DNA of 64,000 bases from Pseudomonadota bacterium (GTDB taxonomy: Bacteria; Pseudomonadota; Gammaproteobacteria; Steroidobacterales; Steroidobacteraceae): positions 112,038 through 176,037 of the forward strand of contig JAJYDK010000004.1 in assembly GCA_021777555.1 (NCBI GenBank), given 5' to 3'. Below are positions 59,731 through 64,000 of this stretch, piece after piece. Every line of letters starts with the position of its first letter. Position 1 is the first letter of the stretch. The position numbers were made by a program, and so were the translations under genes. The notes under the pieces were generated by a model. The model did no database searches and was not told the DNA's origin. It was given only the letters and a program-made list of their open reading frames with translations.

Positions 59731-61233
59731 ATGAAGATTGACACTCGGCATTTTTGTCTGGCAATGCTGGCCCTCGGATGGCAAGCGCATGCTGCTGCTC
59801 AGGAAGTGACGCAACCGGGGCAGATGAGCACTGCCGCCACGCCCGCTCAACAGTCTGGGTACGTGGATCTATTGGGTGGCTTGGCGTACACGGATAATGC
59901 GCTGCTCAGGAGCAGCCAACGATCTGGCGACGGCATCGCAACCGCCGGTTTCGACGCGAATTACAGGCGGACTGGTGAACTCAGCCTGAGCCTGCTCGGT
60001 AGTCTCGCCCGACTGGAATACTTTCGCCGGTCCTTTTCCGGCAGCTTCTATGGGCACTTTTTCGGCCTGGGCGTGCTCGGCAAGCCGACCGATCTGCTGC
60101 AGTGGCGGCTCTCCGACAGCTTCGGCGAAGAAATGACCGATCCGCTTTCGGCACCGACACCTCAAAGCCTTCAGACTATCAATGACGTTGCGACTGGCCC
60201 TCTGTTCAATTTGAATTTCGGATTGACCAACCGCCTGACGCTGTCCGGCCTTTACTCGCGCACGACGTATCAGCGCTCGCCATTTGATTCGCAAACGTAT
60301 ACAGGCGCGGCGGCATTCGCGCATGCCCTCTCGGGCGCTTCTGCACTTTCGCTGCAAGTGAACACCGCGCACACCAAATACATCAATGGCGCCGCGGTGC
60401 AGAGCTACCTGGCGGGAGCGTCGAGCGCGACCGGAAACTCCGGCGCGGTCGGAGCGTCCAACGTGACCGGATCGTCCTCCGGCTATGACATCCGCCAAGC
60501 GTCAATCGCGTATAACACGAGGCTGGTGCGTACCCAAATTCAGCTGAGTGCGGGATACAACACGCTCCAATACAGCGGGGGTGCGCGGCACGGTGCGCCG
60601 CTTTACGAGGTGCGCATCAGTCATCAAGTCTCGCCGTTCTCGACGGTCTTCGTGAGCGGGCAGCAAATGTACTCCACCAATGGCGGCGCGCTGGGATCGC
60701 CCGGGGCGGAGACCGGCCTGCAGATTGGAGCGGGGCAAAATCCAGGGTACGCAGTCGCTCAACCGTTCAACGAGCGATCTGCCGACGCCGGCTGGTTGTT
60801 CAATCGTGCGCGCACCAGCCTGTCCCTTACCGGAACCTATCGGCAGAATGTCTTCGATCAGACGAGTGTCACGAACAGCAACAATAGCCGCGAAGAGGGC
60901 GCCACCATTATTCTGGGCAGACAGCTGCGTCCGACGGTCAGAGTGCAGTTGCGCGCTCAAGGATTCTGGAATCGCTTCTCACGCCTCGGAGCGCAGACGC
61001 AGCGCGAGATATTCGAGCTGTCATTCTCCAAACGCCTAGCCCGCACGATGATCTGGTTCTACGTGCAGCGACGTCATCAGAGCGGCTCGCAGGGGATCTC
61101 GACCTTCCAGGCCGCGTCTTATAACGACGACCGGGTGGGCCTATTCGTGACCTTCGATCTATTCGGTGAGCGGACCATGCAGCCGTCCCTACAGGCGATG
61201 CCGGGGATGGGAGCCTTTACGGGCGGGTATTAG
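59731..61233 (+). CDS. PEP-CTERM system outer-membrane beta-barrel protein
   Basis: A 500-residue protein with a signal peptide ending H-A-A-A-Q-E and a body of alternating amphipathic strands (for example L-S-L-S-L-L-G-S-L-A-R-L-E-Y-F). It matches the PEP-CTERM-associated outer-membrane protein family (TIGR03016-like), in which members probably form the EPS exit pore. It follows the autokinase by 71 bp in the same orientation and ends the EPS run in this window. Confidence 0.88.
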   Translation: MKIDTRHFCLAMLALGWQAHAAAQEVTQPGQMSTAATPAQQSGYVDLLGGLAYTDNALLRSSQRSGDGIATAGFDANYRRTGELSLSLLGSLARLEYFRRSFSGSFYGHFFGLGVLGKPTDLLQWRLSDSFGEEMTDPLSAPTPQSLQTINDVATGPLFNLNFGLTNRLTLSGLYSRTTYQRSPFDSQTYTGAAAFAHALSGASALSLQVNTAHTKYINGAAVQSYLAGASSATGNSGAVGASNVTGSSSGYDIRQASIAYNTRLVRTQIQLSAGYNTLQYSGGARHGAPLYEVRISHQVSPFSTVFVSGQQMYSTNGGALGSPGAETGLQIGAGQNPGYAVAQPFNERSADAGWLFNRARTSLSLTGTYRQNVFDQTSVTNSNNSREEGATIILGRQLRPTVRVQLRAQGFWNRFSRLGAQTQREIFELSFSKRLARTMIWFYVQRRHQSGSQGISTFQAASYNDDRVGLFVTFDLFGERTMQPSLQAMPGMGAFTGGY

Positions 61234-61380
61234 CGCAATTGGATTGGATGCCGTTCCATTAGCGCTGTGTCGTTCTCGACTCTTCGCTGGTGAGCCGGAG
61301 CGTGCCGTTTGCAAGCCGGTACGTCTGGTATCCGCCGGCTCGGCATACGCAACGAATGCTCCTAGAGGGCCTGCCTCGGA

Positions 61381-62475
61381 TCAAAGCAGTGAGTCGCGGT
61401 CGATATCTTGGATTTGCCGTTTGCCGCAAAGCGCCATGGTGATGTCCAGTTCGCCGCGGATCAGCTTTAGACTCTTGGTGACGCCGGCTTTGCCGGCTGC
61501 GCCGAGACCATAGAGGTACGCTCGACCGATCAGCGTCCCGCGTGCTCCCAGGGCCAGTGCTTTAAAGACGTCCTGCCCGTGGCGGATGCCTCCGTCCATC
61601 CATACTTCGATCCGGTCTCCGACTGCATCGGCGATGTTGGGCAATGCGGAGATGGAACTTGGGGCGCCGTCGAGCTGGCGTCCACCGTGATTTGATACGA
61701 CCACTGCGTCTGCGCCATAGGTCACGGCTTGTTTCGCGTCTGCCAGGTCCATGATTCCCTTCAGTATCAGTTTGCCGTGCCAGAGGCGTCTGACCCACTC
61801 GATATCCTTCCAGCTCAGGCTTTCGTCCAGCTCGAAGTTTCCGGCTTTGCCGGCCATATTGCCGAAGGGTCGAGGTGGCTTGGCCGCCATGCCAATCGCC
61901 CAGCGAGGCCTGCAGGCGATATGGAATACATTCCGGGCCGTGAGCCAGGACGAGGACACGCCGTTCCTGATGTCCTTGTGTCGTCTGGCGAAGATTGGCA
62001 GGTCCAAGGTGAGCATGAGCGCCGGGCAGCGTGCTGCCTTGGCACGCTTGATCAGGCTTTCGGTGAAGCTTCGATCGCGCATCACATACAGTTGGAACCA
62101 GAACGGCGCAGGGCTGCGCGCCGCAACTTCTTCGATCGAACAGATGCTCATGGTCGATAGCGTAAAAGGCACTCCGAATTCCGCCGCCGCTCGGGCGGCC
62201 AGAATTTCTCCATCCGCGTGCTGCGTACCCGCCAACCCTGCCGGTGCCAAGGCAACGGGCATCGAAACCACTTCGCCGATCATCCGTGAGTGTAGCGAGC
62301 GTTGAGAGACGTCGACAGCGACGCGTTGCCGCAGCTTGATGCGAGCGAAGTCAGTCTCGTTTGCGCGATAGGTTGTCTCGCTTGAGGAGCCGGAATCGAC
62401 CATGTCGTAGAACATGCGTGGCACGCGCCGCTTCGCCAGCCGGCGCAAGTCTTCGATACAGGTAATCACGGTCAT
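61381..62475 (-). CDS. lldD: FMN-dependent alpha-hydroxy-acid dehydrogenase (LldD-like)
   Basis: A 364-residue TIM-barrel flavoenzyme of the lactate dehydrogenase/glycolate oxidase family. The catalytic His is in S-N-H-G-G-R-Q-L-D, substrate Tyr residues are near the N-terminus (M-F-Y-D-M-V and the Y-R-A-N-E-T-D-F region) and the FMN phosphate site is D-G-G-I-R-H-G-Q-D-V. The substrate could be L-lactate or another 2-hydroxy acid. It lies convergent to the EPS operon and 37 bp after the ATP-grasp gene, probably co-transcribed with it. Confidence 0.92.
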   Translation of the reverse strand: MTVITCIEDLRRLAKRRVPRMFYDMVDSGSSSETTYRANETDFARIKLRQRVAVDVSQRSLHSRMIGEVVSMPVALAPAGLAGTQHADGEILAARAAAEFGVPFTLSTMSICSIEEVAARSPAPFWFQLYVMRDRSFTESLIKRAKAARCPALMLTLDLPIFARRHKDIRNGVSSSWLTARNVFHIACRPRWAIGMAAKPPRPFGNMAGKAGNFELDESLSWKDIEWVRRLWHGKLILKGIMDLADAKQAVTYGADAVVVSNHGGRQLDGAPSSISALPNIADAVGDRIEVWMDGGIRHGQDVFKALALGARGTLIGRAYLYGLGAAGKAGVTKSLKLIRGELDITMALCGKRQIQDIDRDSLL

Positions 62476-62512
62476 GGCGCGCGCGCCTTCGAGTCAGGAC
62501 GGGTAGAATTCC

Positions 62513-63637
62513 TCACCATGCTCGGTAGAGCCTGCGTAGCACATGCAATGTCAGCCGCGGCCTGCTCCACGGCAAAGCCGAAGCACAGCCCCAAAGATCT
62601 CCTGGCTCGAGCTTTCGCAGCGTCGACCAAATGCCGGGCTGCCGATACGCCAGGAGGAAGGCCTCGGGGACAAGGCATTCTACGCCGTTCTCGTACGGGA
62701 TCTGGGGGTCAATCGGCTCGCCGGCGAGCATCCTTGCGAAGGTGCGGCAGATCTCAGCGCCATTCCTCTCGGCAACCTCAATTGATCCCCAGGGTCGCGG
62801 ATTCACTTCCATCAGGACGGAGTTGCCTGTTTCGTCATGAATGAAGTCCGCACTCGCGATGCCGGACCACCGCAATGCCCGGAATAGAGTCCTGGTATGA
62901 CATTCGAGCTTGTGATCATGCAGAGAGCGAACACGGATGGACGGCCCCGTCTGCGGTGGATAGCCTTCGATCACTTCTTGGGCAAACAAACGGATCATCT
63001 CTCCGTTAAAGAAGACGCCTCCGATGAGCTGCCGTTCGCCTCGAACGAAAGCCTGCGCGAAAGGTGGATGCGGCGAAATCCGCTTCATTTCTTCGAATGC
63101 GGTGCGCGCATGGGTAAGCGATTCGACTATGCGGACTTGGTCACCCGAGAATCCGCTGGTGCCGCGGATCACCAGAGGAAGTCCAAACCTCGAGATGGCC
63201 AGATCGAGAGCAGACAGCTCATTGATGGGCTGCCACGGGGCGATCGGGATGCCGGCTGCGGTGGCGAAGTCATAGAGCCGCCTGCGATCGAGGACGATGT
63301 CACGTTGCCATGTCTCCGTCGGAGGGTAGAGGGGCGCAGGACACGGTGGGTCGAGTGTCCAGAAGAGTTCTAGAAGCGGCTCACAGAGCGGGATGATCCA
63401 ATCTGGGCGAAAATCAGCAATTTGCGCTCGGATAAATGGGACATATTGCGGCGAGGCTCGGTACGGACTGTTTATCTGCCGGCAATATTGTCCGAGCCCT
63501 ATCCGATCAGGTTGCCCGGTACTTACGAGCAAGGTGGCGAAGCCCGCCTCATGCAACGCGGCCGCGAGATAGCCCGTGTGCCGCCAGTTCAAATCGATCA
63601 GCATTACCCGACGGACTTGTCGTCTTTGGTGCGACAT
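62513..63637 (-). CDS. ATP-grasp domain protein
   Basis: A 374-residue ATP-grasp enzyme that would form a C-N, C-O or C-S bond using an acyl-phosphate intermediate. An N-terminal Rossmann-like domain (V-M-L-I-D-L-N-W-R-H-T-G-Y) precedes the ATP-grasp core with G-L-P-L-V-I-R-G-T-S-G-F-S-G-D and the metal-binding M-E-V-N-P-R-P-W-G-S. The substrate cannot be told. Similar genes occur near EPS loci. Codon use is less GC-biased than the upstream region, hinting at a separate origin. It shares an orientation with lldD. Confidence 0.82.
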   Translation of the reverse strand: MSHQRRQVRRVMLIDLNWRHTGYLAAALHEAGFATLLVSTGQPDRIGLGQYCRQINSPYRASPQYVPFIRAQIADFRPDWIIPLCEPLLELFWTLDPPCPAPLYPPTETWQRDIVLDRRRLYDFATAAGIPIAPWQPINELSALDLAISRFGLPLVIRGTSGFSGDQVRIVESLTHARTAFEEMKRISPHPPFAQAFVRGERQLIGGVFFNGEMIRLFAQEVIEGYPPQTGPSIRVRSLHDHKLECHTRTLFRALRWSGIASADFIHDETGNSVLMEVNPRPWGSIEVAERNGAEICRTFARMLAGEPIDPQIPYENGVECLVPEAFLLAYRQPGIWSTLRKLEPGDLWGCASALPWSRPRLTLHVLRRLYRAW

Positions 63638-63872
63638 TTGATCTCACCACGGGTTGCAAACAAAGCATTGCCCGATCAATTTGCTGTGGGCCAGCGTTAT
63701 TCTTGGCCGGATCGTCACGGTCCCAGGGCCTGCCGGCGATCCGGATCGTATGTCGAAGTCAGCAGTCCCAGGCGCAGCCGAGCGTAGCGACAAAATATCC
63801 TAGACCAAGATCAGATATCAAGGTTGTGTCGCAGTCGTCAGTAATATCCCTATCTAGACAGGATTCCGTTCC

Positions 63873-64000
63873 TTAACAGGCTGATGAAAAACCCGGTGAT
63901 CGAGGCGTCTGACGCCCTGTGAACGCTCGTCGAGCAATCCTTCCGAGGTCGATCTCGACCGTCCTGGCCTTGCGATCCTTGCCTGGGGAGGCTCCGATGC
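63873..64000 (-). mobile_element. probable end of an insertion sequence with transposase C-terminus (cut by window edge)
   Basis: The plus-strand sequence CTTAACAGGCTGATGAAAAA is typical of the terminal inverted repeat region of several IS families (its reverse begins TTTTTCATCAGCCTGTTAAG). On the minus strand an open frame runs from the window edge to TAA at 63873, reading K-D-R-K-A-R-T-V-E-I-D-L-G-R near its start. I read this as the C-terminus of a transposase. The IS family is not determined, and the rest lies outside the window. Confidence 0.5.

Noticed and set aside
1-64000. CRISPR arrays and tRNA/rRNA genes
   Set aside because: No regularly spaced direct repeats and no cloverleaf or rRNA-like sequence were found by reading through the window.

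Overview
This is a GC-rich, gene-dense bacterial chromosome segment. The combination of a Xanthomonas-like aryl polyene pigment cluster, an MdtABC-type RND pump and an XrtA-class PEP-CTERM/exopolysaccharide locus points to a gammaproteobacterium, probably from the Xanthomonadales/Nevskiales/Steroidobacterales neighbourhood. That placement is inferred from gene content only. No tRNA, rRNA or CRISPR array was seen.

Layout. (1) 1-1450: partial TMEM175-like channel, beta carbonic anhydrase, small coiled-coil membrane protein. (2) 1.7-16.2 kb, minus strand: an aryl polyene (xanthomonadin-like) cluster whose genes mostly overlap by 4-10 bp. It holds a XanB2/FkbO-type chorismatase for the hydroxybenzoate starter, an AMP-ligase, one ACP, a ketosynthase pair, a ketoreductase, two dehydratases, two acyltransferases, a glycosyltransferase, a LolA-like protein, an MMPL exporter, a polysaccharide deacetylase and a flavin-dependent halogenase. 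A His-rich hendecad-repeat secreted protein lies at its upstream end. (3) 16.2-21.5 kb: a duplicated-permease ABC transporter with its ATPase and an OmpR/EnvZ-type two-component system. (4) 21.5-32.5 kb: a ClC channel/exchanger and an mdtABC-like tripartite RND operon with a NodT-family outer membrane factor. (5) 32.5-38.8 kb: accessory stretch with an orphan CcdA-like and an orphan HicB-like antitoxin, a GGDEF protein, an M50 protease with CBS domains, a coiled-coil protein and a complete hipBA module with three copies of a candidate HipB operator. (6) 38.8-61.2 kb: XrtA-associated EPS/PEP-CTERM locus with a deacetylase, six PEP-CTERM proteins, an NHL lipoprotein, PrsK, PrsR, a PrsR fragment, an Ig-like lipoprotein, PrsT, a Wza-like export protein, a Wzz-like chain-length protein, a tyrosine autokinase and an outer-membrane barrel. 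(7) 61.4-64 kb: FMN-dependent hydroxy-acid oxidase, ATP-grasp protein and the likely end of an insertion sequence.

Main finding. Five of the six PEP-CTERM genes, the PrsR C-terminal fragment and an Ig-like lipoprotein are each preceded by a close match to the sigma-54 -24/-12 promoter. In six of these seven cases a shared 17-bp element, YGTCG-N7-TTACR, lies upstream. The gap to the -24 box is 61-63 bp in five cases and 96 bp in one. I propose this as the enhancer bound by PrsR, the sigma-54 activator encoded here. Four PEP-CTERM genes also share twin hairpins downstream of their stop codons, so promoter, gene and terminator look like a duplicated cassette. The exosortase XrtA and the EPS glycosyltransferases are not in the window and should lie nearby.
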